Assembly (NCBI GenBank): GCA_016926065.1
Contig: JAFGPI010000107.1
Location: forward strand, 1 to 44,097
DNA length: 44,097 nucleotides
Reading direction: 5' to 3'
Origin: Candidatus Krumholzibacteriota bacterium
GTDB lineage: Bacteria; Krumholzibacteriota; Krumholzibacteriia; Krumholzibacteriales; Krumholzibacteriaceae
This document shows, in pieces, positions 15,968-23,658 of the stretch. A model generated the notes under the pieces. That model was given only the letters and a program-made list of their open reading frames with translations, was not told the origin of the DNA and made no database searches. A program made the position numbers and the translations under genes. Every line of letters begins with the position of its first letter. Positions within the stretch are counted from its first letter, which is position 1.

Positions 15968-16225
15968 CTAACGGTAATACACCTTGACAAATGGTAAGAG
16001 GGCAATGGCCCGGGCCCTTTTTATCGCGTGCGCCAGTTGTCTCTGATGAAGAGCGCAGGTGCCGGTGATACGGCGCGGAGTTATCTTCCCCCGGTCCGTC
16101 ACGAAGCGTCTAAGAAGGATTTCGTTCTTATAATCGATCTTGATTTTGTCCACGCAAAACCGGCACGGTTTGCTGGTGGTTTTTCTTTCTTTTTTCTTCT
16201 TTTTTACGGCTGATTTTCCACCCAT
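15968..16225 (-). CDS. rpsR: 30S ribosomal protein S18
   Basis: S18 pairs with S6 on the platform of the 30S subunit. It has 85 residues with a lysine-rich N-terminus and the family blocks [21 protein letters not shown] and [21 protein letters not shown] pair together with GTCALHQ gives a possible Cys3-His zinc site, as in the zinc-binding form of S18. The ATG overlaps the rpsF stop by one base (TAATG), implying translational coupling. Confidence 0.98.
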   Translation of the reverse strand: MGGKSAVKKKKKERKTTSKPCRFCVDKIKIDYKNEILLRRFVTDRGKITPRRITGTCALHQRQLAHAIKRARAIALLPFVKVYYR

Positions 16226-16563
16226 TATTCTACTCCCCCCGTTCCCGCGGGTGCTTCCGCTTTCTTTGCCGATTCTTGATTCTCATCCAGGACTATCAGG
16301 TGCCTGAGCACCGCGTCATCAAACCTGAAAATCCTATTTAACTCGCTTAGTATCTCGTTGTTTGCGCTGAATCTCATCAAGGTGTAAATTCCCTCGAATC
16401 GTTTCTCGATGGGGTAGGCAAGCTTCCGCTTACCCCACAGATCGACCTGGTGGACGATCCCCTGGCGGGAAGTGACGATCTCGTTAAACCGGTCGGTCTT
16501 CTCCTTGACGGCCAGTTCTTCGAGGGATGGATCGAGAATATAAACGCACTCATAGGCACGCAT
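16225..16563 (-). CDS. rpsF: 30S ribosomal protein S6
   Basis: S6 (112 residues) begins [16 protein letters not shown] and carries the RNA-binding [18 protein letters not shown] block and [12 protein letters not shown], typical of the family. A short Ala/Gly/Glu tail follows. GGAGG lies 9 nt before the ATG. It is the first gene of the operon with rpsR and rplI. Upstream lie a strong promoter and a long leader with a hairpin that resembles the S6:S18 binding site, suggesting autoregulation. Confidence 0.98.
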   Translation of the reverse strand: MRAYECVYILDPSLEELAVKEKTDRFNEIVTSRQGIVHQVDLWGKRKLAYPIEKRFEGIYTLMRFSANNEILSELNRIFRFDDAVLRHLIVLDENQESAKKAEAPAGTGGVE

Positions 16564-16592
16564 TGGCGGGTTCCTCCCTTCGGACTAAACTG

Positions 16593-16621
16593 ACTTTCCC
16601 TCTTCCAACGGAGGGGAAAGT
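16593..16621 (-). promoter_or_regulatory. Second hairpin in the rpsF leader
   Basis: On the mRNA strand, ACTTTCCCCTC pairs with GAGGGAAAGT (one bulged base) across a short loop, just upstream of the rpsF ribosome binding site. No U tract follows, so it is not an intrinsic terminator. It may be part of the leader's regulatory structure or merely protect the 5' region. Confidence 0.4.
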
Positions 16622-16629
16622 AGGGATCA

Positions 16630-16670
16630 GGTGGCCGCACGGCATGGTTTAAAAGCTCGCCGCGGCCACC
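16630..16670 (-). promoter_or_regulatory. Probable S6:S18 ribosomal protein leader (autoregulatory RNA element)
   Basis: On the mRNA strand a perfect 9-bp stem, GGTGGCCGC with GCGGCCACC, encloses a 23-nt loop that contains GGC...GCC and then a CCGU sequence next to the 3' arm. Known S6:S18 leaders upstream of rpsF have a stem with a conserved CCG box that mimics the 16S rRNA site, and translation is repressed when the S6:S18 complex binds. Position (directly before rpsF), stem and CCG all fit; the match to the formal consensus was not computed. Confidence 0.65.
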
Positions 16671-16695
16671 GCATTTTTCTTAAACTTCGGTGCAG

Positions 16696-16724
16696 AATAT
16701 AACAGATCTTCTCTCCCTGGTCAA
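16696..16724 (-). promoter_or_regulatory. Predicted strong promoter of rpsF-rpsR-rplI
   Basis: On the minus strand TTGACC (16719-16724) is spaced 17 nt from TATATT (16696-16701). Each hexamer has five matches to consensus. It lies between the pth stop and the leader hairpin, about 135 nt before the rpsF ATG, and predicts a leader of about 125 nt. Confidence 0.72.
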
Positions 16725-16769
16725 GGACTGGAATACCGCGCCCGGTATATTTTAATATCTGGTATACCG

Positions 16770-17348
16770 TCAGTCCACCGGTGGATCAGGATGGTTGAAT
16801 TCCTGCTGTCCGTGGCTCAATCCGCTCTGGATGATCGTTTCCACGGCCCGGGAGGCGGTTTCAACCAGGATCGAGGCGGCTTCCTCCTCGGCGGGGGAAA
16901 ACGGTTCCAGGACATAGTCGCTCCACTCCCGGCCGGCCGGGGGAGATCCTACCCCCATCCTCAATCTAGCGTAATCGGTGGTGCCCAGCTGGGCGCTTAT
17001 TGAATCCAGCCCCCGGTGACCGCCACTCCCTCCCCCGCTCCTTATGCGAATCTGTCCCAGGGGTAAATTCATATCATCGCAGATTACCAGGAGAGAATCC
17101 GCTATTGGGTCATCATATTCTGACAGCGCCTCCCCGGAGGAGTTCATCCAGGTTTGCGGCTTGATTAAAACGATTCCCCGGCCGGCAAACTCCCATCTCG
17201 ATTCCAGCGCCACCCGGGAACCCCTAGACCAAATGAGCTTATGCCGTCGGGCGATTAAATCCAGGGTCATGAAACCTAGATTGTGCCTGGTGCGGGCATA
17301 TTTCTTTCCCGGATTCCCTAAACCGCACAGAAAAGATATCCCTGCCAT
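16770..17348 (-). CDS. pth: Peptidyl-tRNA hydrolase
   Basis: Pth recycles tRNA from peptidyl-tRNAs released during abortive translation. The 192-residue protein has the N-terminal GLGNPGKKYARTRHNLGF block with catalytic His22, then KPQTWMNSSG, CDDMNLPLGQIRIR, SGGHRGLDSI and RMGVGSP. These are the family's active-site and substrate-binding signatures. It follows rplY by 6 nt, a very common bacterial pair. The rpsF promoter and leader follow it. Confidence 0.97.
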   Translation of the reverse strand: MAGISFLCGLGNPGKKYARTRHNLGFMTLDLIARRHKLIWSRGSRVALESRWEFAGRGIVLIKPQTWMNSSGEALSEYDDPIADSLLVICDDMNLPLGQIRIRSGGGSGGHRGLDSISAQLGTTDYARLRMGVGSPPAGREWSDYVLEPFSPAEEEAASILVETASRAVETIIQSGLSHGQQEFNHPDPPVD

Positions 17349-17354
17349 GCCGAA

Positions 17355-18023
17355 TTAGGATTCATCCCCTTTTTCGCCTTCCTCCTCGACCTCACCTTCG
17401 GCCACCTCTTCTTCGGCGGCGGCTGCGGCCACTTCCTCGAGCGAGATCTCCAGCTTCTTAGGCGGAGATATGTGCACCAGGCTTACCTTGTCATCGTCCA
17501 GAAATTCAATATGGGAATACTGTTTCTTCAGGTCGGAGATAAAGAGGGTTTGCCCGATCTGCAAATCGCTGACATCCACCTCCAGGGACTCCGGAACCTC
17601 GGTGGGAGTGGTCATTACCTTAACTTCCCTCATACCGTGATCCATCACTCCGCCGAATTCCTTTACTCCCTTGGCCACCCCGGTAAGAATGATGGGAACT
17701 CCCACCTTGATACTCTCGTCGCGCGAGATCCTCTGGAAATCAACGTGTAGAATGGCGCCCGTTAGTGGATGGTGTTGAACATCCCGGACCAGTACCAGGG
17801 TATCGGACTTATCCGCGCCCTCTACCTCCAGATGGAGGATCAGGTGTTCAGTGGTCGCGTTATGGAGAATATGCCAGAAATCATGCTCCGGAACCGTCAG
17901 CTTTCGGGCCTCTTGCTTATGCCCGTAGAGTATACCGGGAATCTCTCCCTCTTTCCGCAGCTTGTGAGCGGATTTCTTGCCCGTATCTTCCCGGGAATAA
18001 GTCTTCAATCTAATCTCTTTCAT
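17355..18023 (-). CDS. rplY: 50S ribosomal protein L25/general stress protein Ctc
   Basis: The protein binds 5S rRNA. It is the long CTC form: an L25 N-terminal domain (KSAHKLRKEGEIPGILYG, VDFQRISRDESIKV) plus a C-terminal beta domain, ending in a very acidic Ala/Glu tail. I start it at the ATG 18021-18023 (222 residues), where GGAGG lies 5 nt upstream and the sequence begins MKEIRLKTYSRE as the family does; a longer open frame extends into prs but has no support. It sits between prs and pth, the standard order. Confidence 0.96.
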   Translation of the reverse strand: MKEIRLKTYSREDTGKKSAHKLRKEGEIPGILYGHKQEARKLTVPEHDFWHILHNATTEHLILHLEVEGADKSDTLVLVRDVQHHPLTGAILHVDFQRISRDESIKVGVPIILTGVAKGVKEFGGVMDHGMREVKVMTTPTEVPESLEVDVSDLQIGQTLFISDLKKQYSHIEFLDDDKVSLVHISPPKKLEISLEEVAAAAAEEEVAEGEVEEEGEKGDES

Positions 18024-18036
18024 CTTTTCCTCCGTA

Positions 18037-18972
18037 TCAAACAAATAGCATGCTGATAGATTCTTCCGTATGGATCCTGCGAATAGCCTCTCCCAGCAGG
18101 GGCGATACATCCAAAACTTTTATCTTGCCGCATTTCTTCCCATCCTTAAAGGGTATGGAATTCGTGACCACGACTTCCTCGATACAGGACTTTTCTATCC
18201 TTTCCAGGGCCTCCCCGGAAAATACCGGATGGGTGGCGGCGGCAATTATCCTCTTGGCCCCCGCGGCCCGGAGGGCCTCGGCGGCCTGGGTGATGGTACC
18301 GGCGGTGCTGATGATATCATCCAGGATCACTATATCGCTACCGTCCACATCCCCGATAATATTCATGATCTCGGATGTATCCGCCTTGGCCCGGCGCTTA
18401 TCGGCGATAGCCAGCTTGGCGTCCATTCGCTTGGAGAATGCTCTACCCATCTTTATTCCGCCCACATCGGGGGATACGACGGTGAGATCCTTGAAATTCT
18501 TCCCCTTAATATATTCAAGCAGCACGGGAGTGGCAAAAAGATTATCCACCTGAACATCGAAAAATCCCTGAATCTGCGCGGCGTGAAGCTCCAGGGCCAA
18601 GACCCGGCTCACTCCCGCCGTTTCAATGAGGTTGGCCACCAGCTTGGCCGTTATGGGAACCCGGGGCTGATCCTTTCGGTCTTGCCGGGCATAACCGTAA
18701 TAGGGTATGACCGCGGTGATCCGGGAAGCGGAGGCTCTGAAACAGGCATCGATAATGATCAGCAGTTCCAGCAGGTTGTCGCCGGGAGGATTGGTGGGCT
18801 GGATGATAAATACATCCTTCCCCCTGATATTTTCATTGATGCGGACACTTATTTCTCCGTCGGAAAAACGCCCCGTTTTTACGTCGCAGAGCTCCATGCC
18901 CAGATATTCCACTATCTTGCGGGAGAGCTCGATGTTTGCGGAACCGGAAATAAGCTTTACATGGTCTTCCAT
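18037..18972 (-). CDS. prs: Ribose-phosphate pyrophosphokinase
   Basis: PRPP synthetase makes phosphoribosyl pyrophosphate from ribose-5-phosphate and ATP. The 311-residue sequence has KLISGSANIELSRKI, RFSDGEISV, YYGYARQDRK, the ribose-phosphate site SPDVGGIKMGRAFSKRM and the PRPP motif VILDDIISTAGT. PRPP is also the donor for the UbiA-family phosphoribosyltransferase encoded upstream. The gene follows tRNA-Gln, from which it is separated by a terminator-like hairpin, and GGAGG precedes the start codon. Confidence 0.97.
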   Translation of the reverse strand: MEDHVKLISGSANIELSRKIVEYLGMELCDVKTGRFSDGEISVRINENIRGKDVFIIQPTNPPGDNLLELLIIIDACFRASASRITAVIPYYGYARQDRKDQPRVPITAKLVANLIETAGVSRVLALELHAAQIQGFFDVQVDNLFATPVLLEYIKGKNFKDLTVVSPDVGGIKMGRAFSKRMDAKLAIADKRRAKADTSEIMNIIGDVDGSDIVILDDIISTAGTITQAAEALRAAGAKRIIAAATHPVFSGEALERIEKSCIEEVVVTNSIPFKDGKKCGKIKVLDVSPLLGEAIRRIHTEESISMLFV

Positions 18973-18987
18973 TTATCCATCCTCCAC

Positions 18988-19010
18988 AAAAAAAATGACC
19001 TCCTGGGCCA
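18988..19010 (-). terminator. Weak terminator- or attenuator-like hairpin between tRNA-Gln and prs
   Basis: On the minus strand TGGCC and GGTCA form a 5-bp stem (one G-U pair) around CAGGA, followed directly by eight U residues. It lies 16 nt downstream of the tRNA 3' end and 15 nt before the prs ATG. The short stem suggests partial termination at most, perhaps separating tRNA from prs mRNA. Confidence 0.35.
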
Positions 19011-19026
19011 CCATTCCAATCGTATA

Positions 19027-19100
19027 TGGCTGGGGCGGGAGGATTCGAACCTCCGATGCAGGAGCCAAAGTCCTGTGTCTTGCCACTTGACGACGCCCCA
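19027..19100 (-). tRNA. tRNA-Gln(TTG)
   Basis: The minus-strand sequence folds as a cloverleaf: acceptor TGGGGCG/CGCCCCA, discriminator G, CCA encoded, anticodon stem CAGGA/TCCTG with loop CTTTGGC giving anticodon TTG, and T arm GGAGGTTCGAATCCTCC. It is embedded in the operon 19 nt after the spoVG stop and reads in the same direction, so it is probably co-transcribed and processed. Confidence 0.95.
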
Positions 19101-19119
19101 ACAGGAACATTTATCAAGG

Positions 19120-19413
19120 TTAGGGTTCGGAAACTCCCAATCCTGATTCACTCTGGATGTTTTGCAGCTCTTTCTCGTAAGCCTTGACGATCTGCTCCTC
19201 CATCCAGTCCCGGGTTTGGTTGTTGATAGGATGAGCAACATCCTGGTACGTTCCGTCTGGCCTTTTGCGGCTGGGCATAGCGACAAAAGTACCCTTCGCT
19301 CCCTCGATAATCTTTAATCCTCTGATTACAAAACAATTATCCAGGGTGATACTGGCAAAGGCTTTTAATTTATTATCATCACGTAACGATATCCTTATCT
19401 CGGTGATTTCCAT
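19120..19413 (-). CDS. spoVG: SpoVG family regulator
   Basis: SpoVG is a small (97-residue) RNA/DNA-binding regulator, first known from sporulation and septation in Bacillus but found in many non-spore-formers. The core signature [20 protein letters not shown], then [24 protein letters not shown], is clear here. A GGGGG motif lies 5 nt before the ATG. Its position between ispE and prs mirrors the ispE-spoVG-prs-ctc-pth order of Firmicutes. Confidence 0.96.
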   Translation of the reverse strand: MEITEIRISLRDDNKLKAFASITLDNCFVIRGLKIIEGAKGTFVAMPSRKRPDGTYQDVAHPINNQTRDWMEEQIVKAYEKELQNIQSESGLGVSEP

Positions 19414-19445
19414 GTGGTCCCCCTGAATCTCTTATTAAACTCCCC

Positions 19446-20327
19446 CTAGTAGAGTTCTACAGTTTTGTTCACCGGCTTCGCAACCACCGCAAAGAACCCT
19501 CTATCGCTTATCAGGTCCCTCACTTCCTTCGCTCTGTTCTCCCCGCTAAATAATCCAAAATACGCTGATCCGCTGCCACTGAGGGAGCTTAGTATCGATC
19601 CCTCTCGTTCCAGCAACACAGCAATTTCACCAATTTCCGGATATTTCCCGATAACCATTTCGGAAAAACAGTTATACGTCTCCATCTGGCTGTCCGGAAA
19701 TTCCTTCAATCCTTCCAACAGGTATTTTAGTTTAGCCCTGGATTTAAACCTTGTCAATATTATTTTAAGATTTTGATAGGCCCAGGCCGTGGGGATCTCA
19801 AAACCCGGTTTTACGATCACCACCCAGCCGCCCGGAAGCCCCCTGGCCGCCTCCAAAATTTCCCCTCTCCCCCTACCGATGGCGGGGACGCCGAACACGA
19901 AAAAGGGCACGTCCGCACCGATGGACAGGGCTATTTGCCGCATCCCCATATTGCTCAATCCGGTTCCGAAAAGGCGGTTGAGACCGATTATCATCCCGGC
20001 CGCGTCACTGCTTCCTCCTCCCAGACCCGCCCCCGGCGGAATAGCCTTTTGTACCTCTATATCCACACCGGCGGACAGCCCGGTGCGGGCGAAAAATTCT
20101 GCAGCCGCGCGATGGCAAAGATTGGTCTCGTCCCAAGCGATGGCCGGATCGTCGCCGTGGAGCTCTATACCGGCTCTGCGGGGCCGCAGAGCCAGATTAT
20201 CGTAGAGAGAGAGGGGCTGGAAAAGGGTCTCTATATCGTGATAACCATCTTCTCTTTTGCCGGTTACGGCCAGGTACAGGTTGATTTTAGCGGCGCAACG
20301 GACGGAGATGGAATCCGCCTCCCTCAT
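19446..20327 (-). CDS. ispE: 4-diphosphocytidyl-2-C-methyl-D-erythritol kinase
   Basis: IspE phosphorylates CDP-ME in the MEP isoprenoid pathway, supplying precursors for the undecaprenyl carriers used by the nearby polysaccharide genes. GHMP-kinase features are AKINLYLAVTGKREDGYH near the N-terminus, the ATP loop PPGAGLGGGSSDAA and a C-terminal LSGSGSAYFGLF. The chosen ATG (20325-20327; 293 residues) follows GGGAGGTG by 4 nt and fits the family length; the open frame extends 46 codons further without support. A long inverted repeat occupies the 98-nt leader after DUF362. Confidence 0.95.
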   Translation of the reverse strand: MREADSISVRCAAKINLYLAVTGKREDGYHDIETLFQPLSLYDNLALRPRRAGIELHGDDPAIAWDETNLCHRAAAEFFARTGLSAGVDIEVQKAIPPGAGLGGGSSDAAGMIIGLNRLFGTGLSNMGMRQIALSIGADVPFFVFGVPAIGRGRGEILEAARGLPGGWVVIVKPGFEIPTAWAYQNLKIILTRFKSRAKLKYLLEGLKEFPDSQMETYNCFSEMVIGKYPEIGEIAVLLEREGSILSSLSGSGSAYFGLFSGENRAKEVRDLISDRGFFAVVAKPVNKTVELY

Positions 20328-20339
20328 AAAACACCTCCC

Positions 20340-20418
20340 GGCGGTACCGCTGGTGCCGACGGTAAGCCAGGATGTCGAACACCCTCCGGCCGGTTGCTGG
20401 GGGGGGACCGGTACCGCC
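20340..20418 (-). repeat. 10-bp perfect inverted repeat in the ispE leader
   Basis: GGCGGTACCG (20340-20349) and CGGTACCGCC (20409-20418) are perfect reverse complements separated by 59 nt. The arm proximal to ispE lies next to the GGGAGGTG ribosome binding site, so folding could affect ispE translation. Each arm contains the self-complementary GGTACC, so chance is not excluded. Confidence 0.35.
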
Positions 20419-20425
20419 CGGAATC

Positions 20426-21511
20426 CTAGCCCGGATTGCGGTAGCTCTCCCAGAGATTTCCCCATTTGGTACTTTTGAACTTGTTGATCTTGCCGCGGCC
20501 CACGGTGGGATACCAGAAGAAATCATGATATATATTACTGGCCGCCGGCGCCCAGACCACCAGGGGAGAGTGCAACGCAATCTTCTCCAGGAACCGCAGG
20601 GGCCCCTTGCGGAGCATCTGGTCGCCCCAGATCACGAAACTACGCTTGGTTTTGAAGTTAAAATTGATCTCCCCGATATCCTCCCCCACGATCTCCATGT
20701 TCTCTATCCTCGCCTCTCCCAGACCCCTTTCGGTGGCCCAGCGCAGATAATCGATCGACCACGGATCGAATCCCATTATCTTCGCCGCCACCGCGTCGAT
20801 GGCCACCGAATCGGCGCTGGCCAATACCAAATCCCCTTCCACCGGATCCATGGTGCGGGGTCCCGCTCCGTTGCCGCACACCGTGCCGTCCATGACCGCG
20901 AAAACCCGGGGATGAAGCTCCCGCTGCATGAGGAGCAAATCGACCAGCACTTCGTGTATGTACTTATGCGCGTAGTGCCTGACTTCCTTGAGCAATCCCC
21001 CAAAGGCGTTTTTTATGGCTCCGGTAGTGGTCGAATGTCCGTGGGTTTTAACGGTGGGCAGGTGCAGGATATCCCTCCCCACGAAAATCTTGGGGATCTC
21101 TATGCCCTCGGGAAATATCTCGTTTAACTTCAACAGATCCGACTGAAACCGGTAGACTTCCCACTCCACTTCCGGAAGGGCGATAAAATCCAATCCGTTT
21201 CTTTCCAGGATGGGCATCCAGAGATTGTTCCGGGCCCCCTTGTGGGGATTGGTTACCACCGTTTTATTCTCGATGGGCAGCAGCTGCTCTTTCCCGTATC
21301 CGCGCCCCAGCAGGTCGCTGACCACCCCGTCGAGCTGCCAGGGCTGACTGGAGCAGGCCGGAAAGTATTTGGTCCAGGAGAGATTTAATTTTAGCAGCAG
21401 TTCTCGTTCAGCGGTAAGAAACCGGCCGGCGTCGGCCAGTTCCATTACCCGGTGATAATCTTCGATCACCGATTCGGGAGAGGTTCGAATTACCGCGACT
21501 TTTGATGCCAA
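20426..21511 (-). CDS. DUF362 domain-containing protein
   Basis: The 361-residue protein matches the DUF362 family, whose biochemical role is not established. Recognisable elements are VTNPHKGARNNLW, the IPKIFVGRDILHLPTVKTHG block followed by GAIKNAFGGLL, and VMDGTVCGNGAGP with a later LVLASADSVAIDAVAA. No ferredoxin-type Cys clusters are seen. The TTG start gives the family-like SKVAVIRTSPESVIEDY N-terminus, but I find no Shine-Dalgarno in front of it, so the start is uncertain. It lies between the UbiA-family and ispE genes. Some homologues occur beside polysaccharide or prenyl-lipid genes; a role in lipid-linked sugar metabolism is only inference. Confidence 0.85.
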   Translation of the reverse strand: MASKVAVIRTSPESVIEDYHRVMELADAGRFLTAERELLLKLNLSWTKYFPACSSQPWQLDGVVSDLLGRGYGKEQLLPIENKTVVTNPHKGARNNLWMPILERNGLDFIALPEVEWEVYRFQSDLLKLNEIFPEGIEIPKIFVGRDILHLPTVKTHGHSTTTGAIKNAFGGLLKEVRHYAHKYIHEVLVDLLLMQRELHPRVFAVMDGTVCGNGAGPRTMDPVEGDLVLASADSVAIDAVAAKIMGFDPWSIDYLRWATERGLGEARIENMEIVGEDIGEINFNFKTKRSFVIWGDQMLRKGPLRFLEKIALHSPLVVWAPAASNIYHDFFWYPTVGRGKINKFKSTKWGNLWESYRNPG

Positions 21512-21531
21512 AGCGAATCACTGTCCATTTT

Positions 21532-22422
21532 TTAAGTGTTTAGTAAAATCAACAAGGTGGCCACGAACCACAGGAAAACATCGATCAGGATGGCCTTTTC
21601 GGTCAGCAGCACACCGGAGGGATCTCCCCCCTCCTGACGGCTGTACACCAGGTACAGGTAGCGCATCAAGCCGAAGACCACGAAAGGTATGGTAAACACC
21701 AGGTTACGAGTCCCGAATTTGGAAACCGTCTCCGGCCAGACGGTATAAATCGAATAGGATATTATGGTGGCCGAGGCCGATATCCCCACCAGCTGATCGA
21801 GCAGATGGCTCGAATAATCCTTGAGCGAATTGCGGTGCGTGGCCGCGTTATCGAGCTTTGAAAACTCGTTTCTGCGTTTGCAGAGGGCCAGGAATAGGGA
21901 TAGAAAGAGAGTACAGATCAACAGCCAGGGCGAGAGTTCCAGATCCGGTACCTGCTTATGCAGAACGTAAACGCCGGCTCCGGCCCGGATCAGAAAACTG
22001 AAACTGATGGAAATTACGTCCAGGATCACTATTTGACGCAGGAGGATGGAGTAGGTGCCGTTGATTATCACGAAGGCCAGCACCAGCAGGAAGAAATGCA
22101 CCCCCAGGAACCAGGAAAAAGAGATAAACACCACCATCAGGGCGATAACGATGGCCGCTCCCAGACCGGCGCCGACCGCTCCGGAAGCTATGGGACGGTT
22201 CCTTTTGGTGGGATGCTCCCGGTCCCCTTTACGGTCAAAAAGATCGTTGAGAATATAGATCGCTCCCGAAAGCATGCAGAAAACTGCAAATCCCAGGAAA
22301 GATCTCAGAACCAGGCCGGTTTCCAAAAATCTCTTGGAGAATACGATACCCGCAAAGAGAACCAAGTTCTTGGTCCACTGTTTGGGCCGCATGGATATTA
22401 ATACATACCAGATCTTTTTCAT
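21532..22422 (-). CDS. UbiA-family prenyltransferase, decaprenyl-phosphate phosphoribosyltransferase type
   Basis: The integral membrane protein (296 residues, about 8-9 membrane helices) has the UbiA Asp motifs: NDLFDRKGDREHPTKRNRPI (59-78) and a second region near LKDYSSHLLDQ. The N-terminal SMRPKQWTKNLVLFAGI and this first motif are typical of DPPR-synthase-like enzymes, which add phosphoribose from PRPP to a polyprenyl phosphate. In mycobacteria this leads to decaprenyl-phosphoryl arabinose. In this polysaccharide block it may supply a ribofuranosyl- or arabinofuranosyl-lipid donor. No DprE1/DprE2 homologue is in the window. It lies 45 nt downstream of the O-antigen ligase gene. Confidence 0.9.
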   Translation of the reverse strand: MKKIWYVLISMRPKQWTKNLVLFAGIVFSKRFLETGLVLRSFLGFAVFCMLSGAIYILNDLFDRKGDREHPTKRNRPIASGAVGAGLGAAIVIALMVVFISFSWFLGVHFFLLVLAFVIINGTYSILLRQIVILDVISISFSFLIRAGAGVYVLHKQVPDLELSPWLLICTLFLSLFLALCKRRNEFSKLDNAATHRNSLKDYSSHLLDQLVGISASATIISYSIYTVWPETVSKFGTRNLVFTIPFVVFGLMRYLYLVYSRQEGGDPSGVLLTEKAILIDVFLWFVATLLILLNT

Positions 22423-22467
22423 TGGCTTATATTAACACATTCATAATTCCGAACCAAGCGGGAATTG

Positions 22468-23658
22468 CTAAGATTTCCCTCCCACCCATTCACGCAGGGC
22501 CAGGTTGGAACCGATAATAATAAATAGCAAGGTGATAACCTCGGCGTCTCCGAAATTCCATTCGAACAGCCCGTTGACCGTAAATCCGGCCAAGGCCCCG
22601 ATGGAACCTGCCGCCCAGGCCCGCTCCGGAGGCGGCAGATCGAGTTTTAAAACCGATACCAGGACCCGGAGAAAGGAAAACAGCAGGTAGCAAAAGGCCA
22701 GTAGTCCGACCAGGCCCAGGGTCACCGCCACGTGCAGAAAAATATTATGCATGTGCCCGTGAACATGCACGGCTCCGGGAGGTTTATGCTTATCATAGAG
22801 GGTAGCCAGGTCTACGGGACCGGTGCCGATCAAGGGGTATTCCCGCCAAATCGAAAGGCCGCCCCGGAGCATCTCGATCCTCTGCACGTTGGTGCGGAAC
22901 TGCGGATCCCAGATGCTGGAGATCCTCTCCTGGTAAGCCGGGGGCAGTATAAACACCATTACCACCAAGATTCCCACGAAGGGTACAACGAGCTTTCTTC
23001 TCAGGATCAACATTATTGCCAGGCCGGAGATGAACATTCCCACCCAGGAACTGCGGGTCAACGACAAAAAGAGGGCGAAAGCGGTAAGGACGGTACCGGC
23101 CAGCGAACCGGCCCGGATCTTCGGGGAAATCCCTTTCCCGATTCCCAGGGAAAGGAACAGAGAACAGAGAAGCATCATTATTCCCCCGTAGGTCATGGCC
23201 ACCGAAAAAGGCCCGGGAGTGCGCCCCAGGCTTCCCCGGCCGTACCCGAGAAAAGACACCAGGATGCCGTAAAGGGCGGAAGCGGAGCCGGAGGTGAGCA
23301 GAACCAGATACAGCCCGTGCCCCAGCCGTCGGCTTGAAATCAATGATCCGGAATAGATTATTACGCTGAATAGAAGGTAGTTCTTAAGGCTCCGCAGGCT
23401 TCCCGCGCGGTCCACGCTCCCCCAGACCGCCAGGATGGTGGCCGCGAAAAAAAGCAGGATCGGGATATCCAGGGTGGTCCGTCGCGGCCGCGATTTTTTA
23501 TCGCCGGCCATGCCGATTATCCAGAGGATGATTCCCAGGGTCAGGGCGGTCTGGGTGGCCGCTATGGAAAAGGTGCTGGAAAATACAAAGGCCCCCAGAA
23601 AAAATATACCCACTCCCCGCCGTATGTCCCCTCCACCCCACCGGCCCACCCTAATCAT
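22468..23658 (-). CDS. O-antigen ligase/polymerase-like membrane protein (WaaL/Wzy_C)
   Basis: The 396-residue polytopic protein has about 11-12 hydrophobic segments and the Wzy_C/WaaL signature: FLSLTRSSWVGM, then LIGTGPVDL and a large loop ending HGHMHNIFLHVAVTLGLVG, with the conserved His in the ligase active-site region. Such proteins join or polymerise lipid-linked glycans in the periplasm. Ligase and polymerase cannot be told apart by sequence alone. I chose the ATG at 23656-23658, which overlaps the preceding stop (ATGATTAG) and has GGAG 4 nt upstream; an extended upstream frame lies in the previous gene. Confidence 0.88.
   Translation of the reverse strand: MIRVGRWGGGDIRRGVGIFFLGAFVFSSTFSIAATQTALTLGIILWIIGMAGDKKSRPRRTTLDIPILLFFAATILAVWGSVDRAGSLRSLKNYLLFSVIIYSGSLISSRRLGHGLYLVLLTSGSASALYGILVSFLGYGRGSLGRTPGPFSVAMTYGGIMMLLCSLFLSLGIGKGISPKIRAGSLAGTVLTAFALFLSLTRSSWVGMFISGLAIMLILRRKLVVPFVGILVVMVFILPPAYQERISSIWDPQFRTNVQRIEMLRGGLSIWREYPLIGTGPVDLATLYDKHKPPGAVHVHGHMHNIFLHVAVTLGLVGLLAFCYLLFSFLRVLVSVLKLDLPPPERAWAAGSIGALAGFTVNGLFEWNFGDAEVITLLFIIIGSNLALREWVGGKS

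Noticed and set aside
16740-16769. GGTATA/TATACC repeat after pth as a terminator
   Set aside because: The stem is AT-rich and there is no U tract; the nearby promoter explains the region better.
18070-19146. Long plus-strand open frame across prs and tRNA-Gln
   Set aside because: It is antisense to prs and a tRNA, with no family features, so it is a shadow of the GC-rich minus-strand gene.
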